Shown here in pieces: positions 33,074 to 43,901 of a DNA stretch of 64,000 nucleotides; position 1 is the first letter of the stretch, and each line of letters opens with the position of its first letter. The stretch comes from Isoetes taiwanensis. Taxonomy: Eukaryota; Streptophyta; Lycopodiopsida; Isoetales; Isoetaceae. Under the pieces are notes generated by a model. That model was given only the letters and a program-made list of their open reading frames with translations. It had not been told where the DNA came from and did no database searches. The translations under genes were made by a program, and so were the position numbers. The stretch spans positions 4,601,637-4,665,636 of the forward strand of contig JAJEKV010000047.1 in NCBI GenBank assembly GCA_021234155.1, in the 5' to 3' direction.

Positions 33074-33511
33074 TCGTCGACTGTTCTAGCTTACTTTTTT
33101 GGTGGATTATCCTGTTGGCAGGTTAACATTTTTGGCAGATGCTTCAGATGCTTCAAGATGCATTTAAAGAAAAATACTCTGAACATATTTTCCTATTGCT
33201 GCTGGTTACCATATTTTGTTAGTGTGCAGATCATATTGCACCTTGAAATTCCTTGTTGGCTTTAATGTTTGTTTTGGTATGCTATTTCAGTAAAGGCATA
33301 CTTTGCTTTGCACTTTGCATTTTATAATTAATGACAAAAACTGTCATTAACTTGAGTTGCAAACTAAATACCAAAAACTTGAGTTGCAAACTAAACTTGA
33401 GTTGAAACAGTTCTCATTAACTTGACTTGAGCTTTACAAAAAAATAGTTCTCATTAATAAAAAAGCTTTACAATTGAAACCCGGGATTAAAAAAATAAAT
33501 CTAAAAACTAA

Positions 33512-33808
33512 TCAGGGCTGGGGGGCCATCCTCAGCTCTATATGGAGGTCGTCCTCCATGGCATACATATTCATTTCCAGAAGACGCTCCTCGTCAGGGT
33601 AACCTCGATCAACCCATTCGAGAACCCGGATTGAACAAACAACTTGTGCCTCTGTGATAAGTTTCTCCACTTGTGGTGGAGTGAACTTGGCCACCACTGT
33701 AACCGGATGCCCTCCTGATGAGGACACGGACTCTGACCGAGCTGGCGGTGAAGGAGCAGGCACAATAGCTGGAGTACTCCTGCGAACTGTAGTTTTGAAC
33801 CTGGCCAT
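33512..33808 (-). CDS. Small unrecognised protein, 98 residues
   Basis: The inner start at 33808 gives MARFKTTVRRSTPA, a Ser/Pro-rich linker, then a compact acidic half with FTPPQVEKLITEAQ and MEDDLHIELRM. The upstream start at 33910 would add a low-complexity Ser/Phe stretch that coincides with repeated CGGAATGAAGCTG text in the DNA, so the inner start is preferred. Function unknown. It converges with the gene at 32167-33073. Confidence 0.35.
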   Translation of the reverse strand: MARFKTTVRRSTPAIVPAPSPPARSESVSSSGGHPVTVVAKFTPPQVEKLITEAQVVCSIRVLEWVDRGYPDEERLLEMNMYAMEDDLHIELRMAPQP

Positions 33809-34574
33809 TGACGGAACGGAATGGACGGAATGAAGCTGACCCGAGGAAGAGGAAGATGGACGGAATGAAGCTGCAGGGCAGAATTTTGGGAATAAAAGGG
33901 ATGTTTGCATGCATACGATTTTGGGAATGAGGCAGAAGAGGAAAGGGATGTTTGCATGCCAATTTCACACCTCGGGAGTGGAGCCACCCACCTCAATATT
34001 TTTGCAAATGTAAAATGTATAGGTTGATCAATATATGAGACCAATTCCTTGGTATGCAGTTAGCACAACCCTAACACAAAGTTAGCAATATCCCACATGC
34101 ATACATCACAAAAATCGTGCGCATATATAAATAGTGTTTTGCTGCTTCATTGAAGAGTGTGGATAGAGATTAGATGATGAAAAGTTATGGCTCTCTGGCT
34201 TGTAATCTTCAGTTACAGGCCAGAGTGTCATGACTATTCAAAATGTAATCCTCGTCCATCCTTTTTTTAGTAATGGGCTCAAATATCCCACATGCATTCA
34301 ATGTTCCACATGTTACCAAATCAACAATTGCCAAATCAACAAATGCCAAATCAACAAATGCCAAATGAATGGATTATGTTAAGGCATATTGTGTACCTAT
34401 GCATATAATTGTGTTTAGTAAAGGTGAGTCAACAATTTGAAAGTCGACAAGTGTGAATCACCCCCCTTTGTTACATGTTTGACTTTCATTGACCAACATG
34501 TTTGACATAACGGGAACTGCATAACAAGAGATTGGTAAAGTTCCCTTGGTAAAATGTATATGAGATCAATATAG

Positions 34575-34762
34575 AGATAACAAGGAATATTCCTTATTAC
34601 CTTGAAAGGAATATTTCTTATTGCATTGAAAGGAATATTCCTTAGTGCCTAGTTATCAGGAATATTCTTTATTACCTTTAAAGGAATATTCTTTAGTTTG
34701 TTTAAGTGCACCCATAGTTACAAGGAATATTCCTTATTACATTGAAAGGAATATTCCTCATT
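34575..34762. repeat. Cluster of AAGGAATATTCCTT palindromes
   Basis: About seven copies or near copies of the perfect palindrome AGGAATATTCCT occur in under 200 bp, separated by TTATTACCTTGAA-like spacers. They lie about 110 bp upstream of the spliced gene starting at 34870, so a regulatory role is possible but unproven. Confidence 0.7.
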
Positions 34763-34869
34763 GAGTATAGCCCTTTCATTTGAGCTAGGCTTGTGGGATA
34801 TATGCCAGCAACAACCATTGGCCAATTGGGTCAGAAAAAGAGGACAGTGGGAAAGATTTTGAGAAAAGG

Positions 34870-35461
34870 ATGTTGATATATTTTGGCAGAATGTCCAATC
34901 AGGTTAAGGAACAAATCATTGGCATGGTACGAGCCATATCAGAAACAGGGGAGAAGGGAATAGACAGGAATAAAAATTCCTTTTTTACCTGTGGTGACTG
35001 GTTAATTCCGATGGCGGGAGGAGATCGAACGACTAGATCACAATCCATATCCCCAATTCAAATGCAAACTCACCTGGCGCACCCGATTCTTGAGGAGATC
35101 AATGCCGAACAGGGAAACCAATTGAACAAAATCAAATGGAGAGGAAGTCACGAGTTCAGAGGTACTCCTATTCTTAAACATGCTTTTGTTCCTAATTTAA
35201 CAATTGCTTATGATGTTCTACACAGATGCACAGAGGAGACTTAACAATGTTGGAAGCATGGATCGAGCTATGGGAGTAGCAGCGGACAAGGAGGATGAGG
35301 AATCCCAATTATCTCAAGCAGAACTAGAAAGTATCCTAATTCAACTTAAACAGGAAGTTGTGCATGCAAAAGCAATCAACAAAGTGCTGAAAAGGGCTGA
35401 GGTTTGGAGATTCAATAGCCTCAAACCATACTTTACCAATCTCTATCATAAATGGCAATAG
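34870..35461 (+). CDS. Unrecognised two-exon gene with coiled-coil C-terminus
   Basis: Exon 1 (34870-35161) and exon 2 (35226-35461) join through a 64-bp GT-AG intron, forming HEFR-D-AQRRLNN in frame. The product is about 175 residues, ending KPYFTNLYHKWQ before TAG. The first half includes GMVRAISETGEKG and RTTRSQSISPIQMQ. The second half is acidic and helical (EDEESQLSQAELESILIQL, EVVHAKAINKVLKRAE), with coiled-coil spacing. No family was recognised. A later in-frame start at 34894 is possible. Palindrome repeats lie just upstream. Confidence 0.45.
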
Positions 35462-35818
35462 AAGCGAGAAGCACATGTCTTGCTTCTGTTAGATTTCACC
35501 AACTTCCAAACAGCTGTCCTGGACACTCTTCTCACAATTTTCGGGAACAGGACCATTGCTAATCTCACACTGCAGGACCTTCTGGATGAATCTTGAGTCT
35601 TGAATCCCAATACCTTCTGCTTACAGTGTTTTTTACAGCTTGCACTAAGTATGACAGTCTTGGAACTATATAAACAATATATTAATGTTTGTGCTTTAAT
35701 CGGGTTCATGGATCCATTATAAGGACCATGACTTTTGGACAGTATGCTTGGACCTAAAAATATTTTCTGATTACATGAACATCACATTCTGATTACATTC
35801 AGTTTGCAAGTCCATGCC

Positions 35819-38800
35819 TTAGTGCATAGAAGTTACTTCAACAACGAGGTTAGCGTATTTGGAGATTCTACAATCTCGGCAAATTTTCCAACAACATTTC
35901 ATGCCAATAGTTAGTCGGTTCATATGCATAAGATGTACCTTTAATCTTATGTTTGGTGGCTCAATGGAAATCTCACCCCAATTCTTGATTTCGGGATGGA
36001 CAAGAACTTTCTTTCCTTGAATAAGCCGTACTTTTGATGGCAACCGGGGAATCAATTCAAAGTAGTTACCAGCTATAACTTCATTACCACAATAAAATTC
36101 ATTTCCATAGTCATCCTTGGTGTCTTCTTGAGGGCATGTTTCATACATTGCCTTTGGATGAGATAAAAAGGACCCTTTATAATTATGCGGGGATGTGAAT
36201 GATGCAAAATAATCTCAACTGCCTTTGTCTCATCCACATTGTCCCGTCATTTGCCCACAAGTCCTGCCTCGTACCCATCTTCTTCAACATTGTCCCCTGT
36301 TTGTAGGCTCTAGTTTTCTCAACTCCCACCGCCACAATGATCGGCATTCTCACAATCGAGGCCAATCAAAATTGATGCATGCCTTACAAAAACATGAAAG
36401 AGATCTACACATTAACTTTGTTGGACCATTTGGATCTATGGATGATACATAATGAAGAGATTGCACCCCTTTCACTTTGGGAGCACATCAAATCTTTGGG
36501 AGCGGTCAATGTCGGACACCTTCCAAAATACCCTTTCCACATCAGAAATTTTCTCTTCAAGAACCTCACATGCAGTTTCTGCATTTTTTATCACTTTCCC
36601 ATCCTTTTTTCTTTGTTCTGCCTCAAGCCATAGTTTGGCTATGGCTCCTTCTCCATCATGTGCCCTTCCCATGTCCCGAGCCAAAGAAATTCCGGTGCAT
36701 TACGATCTTATCTTTGTTGATGATACCTAGTTACATAATAGAAAGCTCTTACGGACTTGAATTGGGCTGCCACGGTACCGTCGGACCAAACTAAGTGGTA
36801 TTTCATATGGCCGGCACCATTTTCTCTCGACCAATTGAGGTGCATAGTGAATGCTTTTTGTACAAAGTGAGTATCATGTATTTTGTCATCTGAAATAAAG
36901 AAGTGCACACATTTCCTCATTTTACCCTGTACCTTGAACATCGTGATGTGGACCAATATGCTGATTTGTTCATTGTACCAATGTTGTGCTTGAATCTCGT
37001 TGAATGGCTTCAAAGTATAATTCTCAGAAATCAACAAGCGATAATATGGTATCATCACGAAAACTCTTCATGGATTCCTTGAATTGTTTGCTCTCGCCAA
37101 TGTGCCACAAAGTTATGATATACAAGCCGACATATGATCAAAGCGGTTATCCAACATATTCTTTGGGCTGCCTTTCTTGTCAATTAGCTTTAGTCTTTGT
37201 GAAGTTCCTTTCTTGAGGGCTCATTAAGCGTAACCATAGACTTGCCAATCAAGCGTTTGATCAATACGCTCATTGGATTCTCTTGGACACAACTCAATTA
37301 ATTGTTTCCCACAATTTCTACAATCGATTTGATACATTGTAGCTTATGCCACTCGTTTGCTTTGCTTTGTCACATACCATAGCCCTCCAAAATGTGCTAA
37401 CATTATCAAATGTCATGTTCTTGGCTTGACATATCGGCATGAGCTTCATTTGCGCACACACCACAATTACACGAACAATTTTCATGGAGTCTTGACCTCA
37501 TCAAATTAAATGCACCGCTTATGCGGATCGATTGCTCATGTTTCACGCAACAACATGTGTTTCTTTCCTTTAGCTTTCTAATGCAAGAAGGTTTTAAGTA
37601 TTCAAATTGCCTAAGCCCAATCCAAACCTCTGGATACTGATCCACAAAATTCTGGAATAATTCAGCCTGTAAAATTACAGTGAAATAAAATTAGTCACCT
37701 CATTACATTACATTACATACAAATATTTTACATATTCAAGACAAACTCCCACACATACATGTATATTCTGACATGAATTTTATTTCATTTACTATGAAGT
37801 CACATAATTTCTTGACAATTAATACATCTCCACACTAATTTCTTCTTAGTTACTGCCTACATCTACAATACATCCAGAATATACATGTAAACAAATATAC
37901 ATGTACGTGTTGCCATGAAATAATTTGGCATTTCCATGTAGAGCAAACTAGTGCAGACTGCATCTACATTACATTCAAAAAGTAAAGAAATCTATTACAA
38001 ACTTTACATCAGTGTTACAAAATAAAAAACGTCTTTATTCTGCAAAAAAAGATGCAATTACAGCTAAATTACAGTCGTACCTGTGTAATGTCAATATATT
38101 GAATTGGTTGTGTCCTCTTCTTCATGACATCTCTAATTTTTGGTGAAACCTTTGAGTTATCTAACCAAAACTGAGCAACCATATCCTTGATAGCCTGATC
38201 TATAGTATTTGTTCTTGGATTTCGACCTGCTAATGCCCACAGATTTGTTCCACCTAGTGACATTCTTTTCCTTCTCTCCGCTGCTAGTTTCATATTTCTA
38301 GGATGTATTTTGAGCAACTTAGCTGCTAGTGAAGTCTTCTGTAATTCTCCTTCCTCTCCAACCACCATAGATAGTACAGAATGCTTTGCAGCAAGTTTGT
38401 CATTGCTATTTGCATGTTTGACATCTTGCAGGCCATCCTTTAAATTCTTTACCAGATCTGTTTTCACGATAGCCTCTTGAGGCCTTCCTATGACTGGCTC
38501 AAATAGGAATTGCAATCTTTTGTTCTGCAATAATCTTCTTGCAAATATACTTTGCTGTTTTGGATTCAAATTAGATACCTCATTCATTATGAGATTTACA
38601 GCAACATTCACCTTTCTTCTAATTGGCTTTGTCACATATCCACCCCTATAAACCATCTGTTTCGATTTTCTTTGCCTGCTTGTAACAGTGCTTTCCGAAA
38701 CTTCATCAACAGGAGGATTGAAATCTGAACCCGATGCTGACCTCGAAGTGCTTGCATGAGAGTCCAATCCTTCTTCCATAAATCCTTCTTCAACTGCTGC

Positions 38801-38848
38801 TTTAAGACATTGATCCATTCTGCAGAAAGGGGATACAACGTCCTGCAC
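35819..38848 (-). pseudogene. DDE-like transposase-type gene, multi-exon, decayed
   Basis: Exon 1 (38848-38081) encodes a Ser-rich start, a basic region and KLLKIHPRNMKLAAERRK, then LWALAGRNPRTN, AQFWLDNSKVSPKIRDV. A 414-bp GT-AG intron (38080-37667) joins ITQ to AELFQNF. Exon 2 has WIGLRQFEYLKPSC, TCCCVKHEQ and a Cys cluster (CSCNCGVC). Further frames at 37058-36708 hold FFISDDKIHDTHFVQ and WSDGTVAAQFKSVRAFYY. Then 36684-36472 has a GHDGEGAIAKLWL-like step, and a CRSLSCFCKAC cluster lies near 36420. Acidic residues in SDD, SDG and the HDGEG step are arranged like a DDE/RNase H-fold transposase. Several stops and frameshifts break it after 37400. The superfamily is not assigned. A related C-terminal piece may lie at 41172-41743. 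Confidence 0.55.
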
Positions 38849-39199
38849 AAAAAATCAGATTATTAACCAGATTTGTATTACTGCTTGAAGGGATTTGTAT
38901 TACTGCTTGAAGGAAAGGGATTTCAATTTCTTCAAGATACATTTGTTTCTTGAAATGCATTCGATTTAGGAGCAGATATAATCGATTCGGGGCAAGTTTT
39001 CCTTGAGGTAGAATCCGGAGCCATGTTTGATCGATTGAGGAAAGTTCAAAATGTAGGATTTGGTATAATCATGGAGAATATTGTACGTCAACCGCCTTTA
39101 TTAATGATAGGCAACTCCATGTAAAATTCAAAATGTATATTACAAACACTTTAACCCAGTTCAAATTTCTACATCAATATACAAAAAAATTCAATCACC

Positions 39200-41161
39200 C
39201 TTTCATGCTTCTACCCTAATTCTAATGAAGTGGCTCTTGCAATACGAGGCCGTGGATGTGGAAGAGGTCGTGGTTATATCTATCACGGACATGGTCGACA
39301 AGGTGTAGGTACAAGATAGAGATACCACACAAGAAGATGGTAATGGTCGTGGAGGACGTTGACATGATGATGGAAGATTTGCCAACCTCGAGTGTAACTA
39401 TTGCCATAAGTTGAGCCACATATAAAGATTTTGTAGACAAAGAAAAGCTGATTTGGTGAGATTGTCAGCCGAGTACAAGAGACAACATACGAATATTGCT
39501 CCAGCAAGTAGTGCAACAAACGTTGCATTCTCAGGTGATATAAAAAATGAAAACAAGAGATTGATTTAAAAGTTATGGAGGTTGCTGATAGATATAATAG
39601 GAGTTGTTTGTGCATCGATTCTGGTGCAACAAACAATATGTTTTTTCATATCGTGATTCTCGTGATACAACTTGCATGAAACAACAATATTTCGATACAT
39701 AGGCTTTTCATTCATCTCAGCAATGTGTCTATAATAGTAAAGAGTGGGCAGCTACACATCGCAAGCTACCCAAAACAATGAAAAAACATATGGAATATCC
39801 AGTTATAACACATGAACCCCAAAAATAAATTGTTTTGCTACAGATGTTGGCTAGTGTATCTGTCAAGAGCTTATCGCCGGGATTAAAAAACCTCGCCCTT
39901 TCGATTTTCGAGGAAAAAACCCTAGCGATAAGCTCGCGACAAGGGGCTTGGACAATGCAAGGCTGCTAAATGGCAAGGAGCTTGGACAATGCAAGGCTGC
40001 TAAACATTCCCAAAAAAATCCACGTTCCACAAAGAATACCGAAGTCACGCATCACACCTACACATTACCAACACAAAAAACACAATAGATAAAAATAAGA
40101 ACCTCGAAAAAGCGAGGGGTTGTTCAGGCGAGCCACGCCACAAAACCTCGAAAATGCGAGGGGCTGATCACGCATGCCACGTGACAATATTTAACAAACA
40201 AACTATATAAATAACAAGATTAAGGGAGGGAGGGAGGAAAACAAGGGACACTGCTGAGAGATGAGAAAGCACTGATGAGAAGCTGATGAAGAATTCTGGA
40301 AGAAATAGCAATCTCCTAACTGACTGAACGGTCCAAAGATGCATGCAATGCATGCATGCTCATCTTGCAAGAGAATCTCGATCCGCTACGCAGATCAATT
40401 GAATTCTCATGATGTGACTAAAATGAAACAACATATTCCAAAACCAGAAACTTTTATTTAGATCTGAGGCAAAGGCCGAAGGATTATTCCATGCGAAACA
40501 AAAGGCTAAGATGGAAAAGATACGAAAAGGATAAAAATTGCCAAGAAAGGTCAACCCGTATAAGAAGAAGCCCCTTCTCTGCATGAGATCATAGAACAAA
40601 ACAAGGGACATTGCTGAGAGATAAGAAAGTGCCGATGAGAAGCTAATGAAGAACTGTAGAAGAAATCGCAATCTTCCAACCAAATGAGCGACCCAAAAAT
40701 GCATGCGATGCATGCAATGCATGCATGCTCGTCTTGCACGAGAATCTCGATCTGCTATGCAGATCAATTGAATTAGTTTGGCAAGTTGCAGAACACTTCA
40801 ACTATAGTGAGAGTGGAGGTGGTGATGAGAAGATTGTAGGTGGAGTAGGAGATGCATGAATTCCTTTGTCAAATAGAAAAGTTTTACATTTTTATGATGC
40901 TTTATTGGTACCTGATTTGATAACTAATCTTGTATCAATGGCAAAGATTTCGACACGGGACATCAAGTGTTGTTTGACAGTGAATCCTGTAGAATCTTCA
41001 ATCTAGATTGGTAGATGATTCTTCAAGTTGAACGTCGAGGTAATTTGTACGACTTGGTTGACTCTGACCAAGAGAAGTTGTTGAGCCTTGTAAAAAAACC
41101 TCCTACTTCTCAACTTGAACTTTGGCATCATAGGTTGGCACATTTGAGTGCCAACACATGG
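39200..41161 (+). pseudogene. Second Ty1/copia relic: gag zinc knuckle, protease, pre-integrase
   Basis: A Gly-Arg-rich stretch near 39240-39290 is followed by a zinc knuckle at 39393-39434 (CNYCHKLSH, a stop, RFC; the CX2CX4HX4C pattern), then the protease motif CIDSGATNNM at about 39605-39640. After a nested insertion (about 39860-40790) the reading resumes with LHFYDALLVPDLITNLVSMAK, then ends at ELWHHRLAHLSAN, the gag-pre-integrase domain, at 41117-41158. Many stops and frameshifts occur. Integrase core and RT are absent; the sequence switches to an unrelated open frame at about 41170. Confidence 0.75.
39860..40790. mobile_element. Unclassified insertion in the copia relic, with foldback and direct repeats
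   Basis: Its left end contains an inverted repeat, GAGCTTATCGC...GCGATAAGCTC, over about 60 bp. A 27-bp word, GCTTGGACAATGCAAGGCTG plus CTAAA, is repeated 32 bp apart near 39950-40005. An ACCTCGAAAAWGCGAGGGG unit is repeated near 40105-40165. A longer direct repeat of about 170 bp lies at 40236-40405 and 40596-40774 (ACAAGGGACAYTGCTGAGAG to CAGATCAATTGAATT), spaced like the ends of a miniature LTR element. Exact borders and class are not established. Confidence 0.45.
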
Positions 41162-41171
41162 TGACCCGCAA

Positions 41172-41743
41172 AGGTTTCATTAGGCGGTGATATAGCCAGA
41201 TATTTCCTAAAGAATGCAGATTCAAAGAGCAACGGTTTGTTTGATTTAGGCAAGAAATTAGTTGAGGCAGAGAGAGATAGGGCAAATAGAGTTGTTTCCA
41301 CAATATAAGTTGAATGCATGGACATCATTCTTTAGTCTGAACATCCTATTGCAGAAAGATACCTTCATTAATGATGATAAAGTACAATTCAAGGAGGTCG
41401 TGCTGAGATTCACAGATGCATATATTAAGGCATGGGGTGAAAGCAAGGTTACAAATTATATCCACATATTATGTGCACATGGTCATCGGCTACGCAAAGA
41501 GGTGGGTCTTCCTCCATCTCGAAGTTATCTGCCAGCTTGGAACGTGATTTTACAGAAGATTATTGGCAAGGCATGAGAAGAATATTAGAAGAAGGGCAGC
41601 CCTGCCCCTGGACAATGCACTACGAGAAAGTTGCCCACAAGCGCAAAAGGGAATTGTGGGAGAAATCAAGTGCTGCTGAAACTTTAAGACTATGGAGATG
41701 CAAGCATGTTAAAGTTGGAAGCAGATATGTTGAAGCAGCCTGA
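41172..41743 (+). pseudogene. Unrecognised transposon-type C-terminal fragment, frameshifted
   Basis: Frames at 41172-41320 (VSLGGDIARYFLKNADS, LGKKLVEAERDRANRVV), 41350-41576 (FTDAYIKAWGESKVTNYIHI, CAHGHRLRKEVG) and 41500-41743 (DYWQGMRRILEEGQPC, KRKRELWEKSSAAETLRLW) read as one protein with two frame changes. Short helical blocks with VTNYIHILCAHG resemble C-terminal parts of large DDE transposases, but I cannot name the family. It may be the missing partner piece of the gene at 35819-38848. Confidence 0.35.
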
Positions 41744-41937
41744 GTTTCTCCAATGCCAGCGCATTAAACAATATGGTGAGTGACATTGCATTTTATGGTC
41801 AACAGACTTGGTTAATTTGGTTGCTTTATGACTGCACTTTATTTTTATATGCACCATAATATCTTTGCAGATTGGAAGAAAATGGAAGGTTGCTATCAAA
41901 CTTTGAAGTATGAATTTATAGAAATCACGTGGAGGAG

Positions 41938-42310
41938 ATGATACATGGATATGGGATAAAGCCTGGAAAGGTTTGGACCCATTGGATAACAATTTACTTG
42001 AAGGATTCGCCCTTTTGGTGTTGGTTATCACTAGAGGTGCTAGTATGTAACATTTGGTAACAGAGCCAAAGTTTAATTCCTCGTGGCAACATTGGTGTGT
42101 TCTATATGCTTGAGGGCAAGCATCTCGAGGAGGAGGAGGAATTGATATGTGGGTATGGATAAAGTCTGGAAAGGTTGGGGTTTATTGGATAACTGTTTCC
42201 TTGAAGGATCTGCCCATTTGATGTGTTAGTTATCACAAGAGGTGTTAGTATGTAACAGTTAATTGATATGGAGTATGGGATAAAGTCTTGAAAAAGTTGG
42301 GGTCAATTGG
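41938..42310. repeat. Short tandem repeat, unit about 120 bp
   Basis: The phrase GATATGGGATAAAGCCTGGAAAGG, then TTGGATAAC, AAGGATC and GTTATCAC..AGGTGCTAGTATGTAACA recurs starting near 41950, 42147 and (partial) 42265. It overlaps the left part of the 887-bp direct repeat. Confidence 0.6.
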
Positions 42311-42960
42311 ATAATATTAGAAGGCCACTTCATACTGTAATCCTGTGCATGCCAAATTTGCTATAACCCTTTTTTTAAGAATGCTAATGGCATTAATTTT
42401 CTCTTTACAAATGTCTGATTTATTCTGATTCTTACCTTTCATGTGCTGAATTTCCTTCTGATGGTAGTCCAAAGAAAAATTGATATAATCTCTTCTAAAT
42501 CACCTGTAAAAATTAAAAAAACTAAGGAAATAATCCAGTTAGAAGGAGAAGCTCGATGGATTTACCAGGAAGTCTATCGTAGATCAAGAAATCTTTATCT
42601 TGCTCAGACCAACAAGCTTGGCAATGGAGAATTGGAAGCGGAAGGGAAAATCAAGAGAGGAAGAAAAATAGGGCTATGGCGGCGAGTTTTTGTCCCTCAT
42701 CCATCAATGTATGCTCTTTTATAATCTCTTGAAAGGTCCTTAAAGGTAAATTCCCTTTTTGCCCTTTTCTTTTTTAGAAAGACAGATAACCTTTTTCTTA
42801 TAAGTCCAAGATTAGTGTCTTTGTTAGGTGCTTGGTCTTTCAAGCCAAAGACCAAGGCTTGATTCCTTGTAAGAACAAGATCGGACTGGGCTGATATCAG
42901 ATCCCGTTATCAACTATAAACTTTCAATAAGTCAATGATTTCATTTAAATCACTTGTTGG
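42074..42960 (+). repeat. 887-bp direct repeat, copy 1 (D1)
   Basis: D1 starts TAATTCCTCGTGGCAAC and ends CACTTGTTGG. The same 887 bp, with few differences, is at 45903-46789. It contains a 93-codon frame (42443-42724; LEGEARWIYQEVYRRSRNL, GKIKRGRKIGLWRRV) that in copy 2 has a stop. It also holds a tRNA-like AGGCTTGATTCC box near 42860. The pair encloses the right inverted-repeat arm, as LTRs would enclose an internal region, but TG..CA ends and a primer site are not seen. Confidence 0.85.
42953..42960. repeat. MITE target-site duplication, left
   Basis: CTTGTTGG, repeated exactly at 43892-43899. The unoccupied paralogous site at 46782-46789 carries it once. Confidence 0.92.
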
Positions 42961-43891
42961 CAGTGTTGTCAGGTACGTTTAGTACGGTACGGGTATTATA
43001 CGTACTTAACGTATTAATACCGTATGCATACCTCTCATTTAAAAAATACTTTAAATACGTTTTTTGGAATTATAAAATACTTATTAAATACGTAAAATAC
43101 GTACTTTACGTATAGTACGTTAAGTACTTCCTGTAATTTTTTAGAACTATGATTTCTTGTATTGCAGTTGAAATAGTTGTAATAACAACTAGTACGAAGA
43201 ACTTCAAGTTTTAAATAATGAACCAGAATATATTACTCTAGAAGATTAAGTATTTCTCAAAGTTTTCAATCCAAAATATGTCTATTTAAGAGTTATATAT
43301 TCTAGTTTGCAATCTACACCCACAGACAAATCAATTTAAGTAATTTTTGCTCATTTGCTGCATCCAAAGCTAACCGCCACTGGCCTCTGTATTTCTATTC
43401 TGGCATGAATGCAAGCTACTGAAGTATTAAGGAGAAGGTCTGCCTCCTGCCATGACAAAACAAGGAGAAAGGTAAGTCTGCATCTCCATCTCCATTTCGA
43501 TTCGGCGGCTAGGGTAAGAAGAAAGAGGGGGAAAGCACAGAGGTTTTGGGTGTTTATTTGCAAGAAGATTGGTTTTTTTTGTTTTTTAAAACTATAATTC
43601 CCTAATGTCTAAAGTCTCCTAATGTGTTTTTTACTCCTATTCTATAATATATAATAATGTATTTTTCCTAATCTATAATTTCACCAATTCTATTAGTCTA
43701 ATGTCATTTGGACGCTTTTTTTTTTTTTAAAGTACGTAACATACGTACTGTACGTATTAATATGTTAAGTACGGTATTAATAAAACAAGAGCTCAATTTG
43801 ACCTGTCAACTTATAGGTATAGTACGTATAGTACTGTGAGGAAGGTACGGGACGTATGTAAACGTAAAGTACGGGTACGTAAACAACACTG
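42961..43891. mobile_element. Non-autonomous hAT MITE, 931 bp
   Basis: The ends are CAGTGTTGTC and its near-perfect inverse AACAACACTG. The 8-bp duplication CTTGTTGG flanks it, and the paralogous empty site is present in the same window. The interior is AT-rich with dense TACGTA/GTACGT words near both ends and has no transposase; short open frames (43351-43597) are unremarkable. The ends and TACGTA-rich flanks resemble those of the 8.1-kb hAT element at 1375-9455 (CAGTGTAGTA), so a transposase of that family may have moved it. Confidence 0.92.
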
Positions 43892-43901
43892 CTTGTTGGT
43901 C

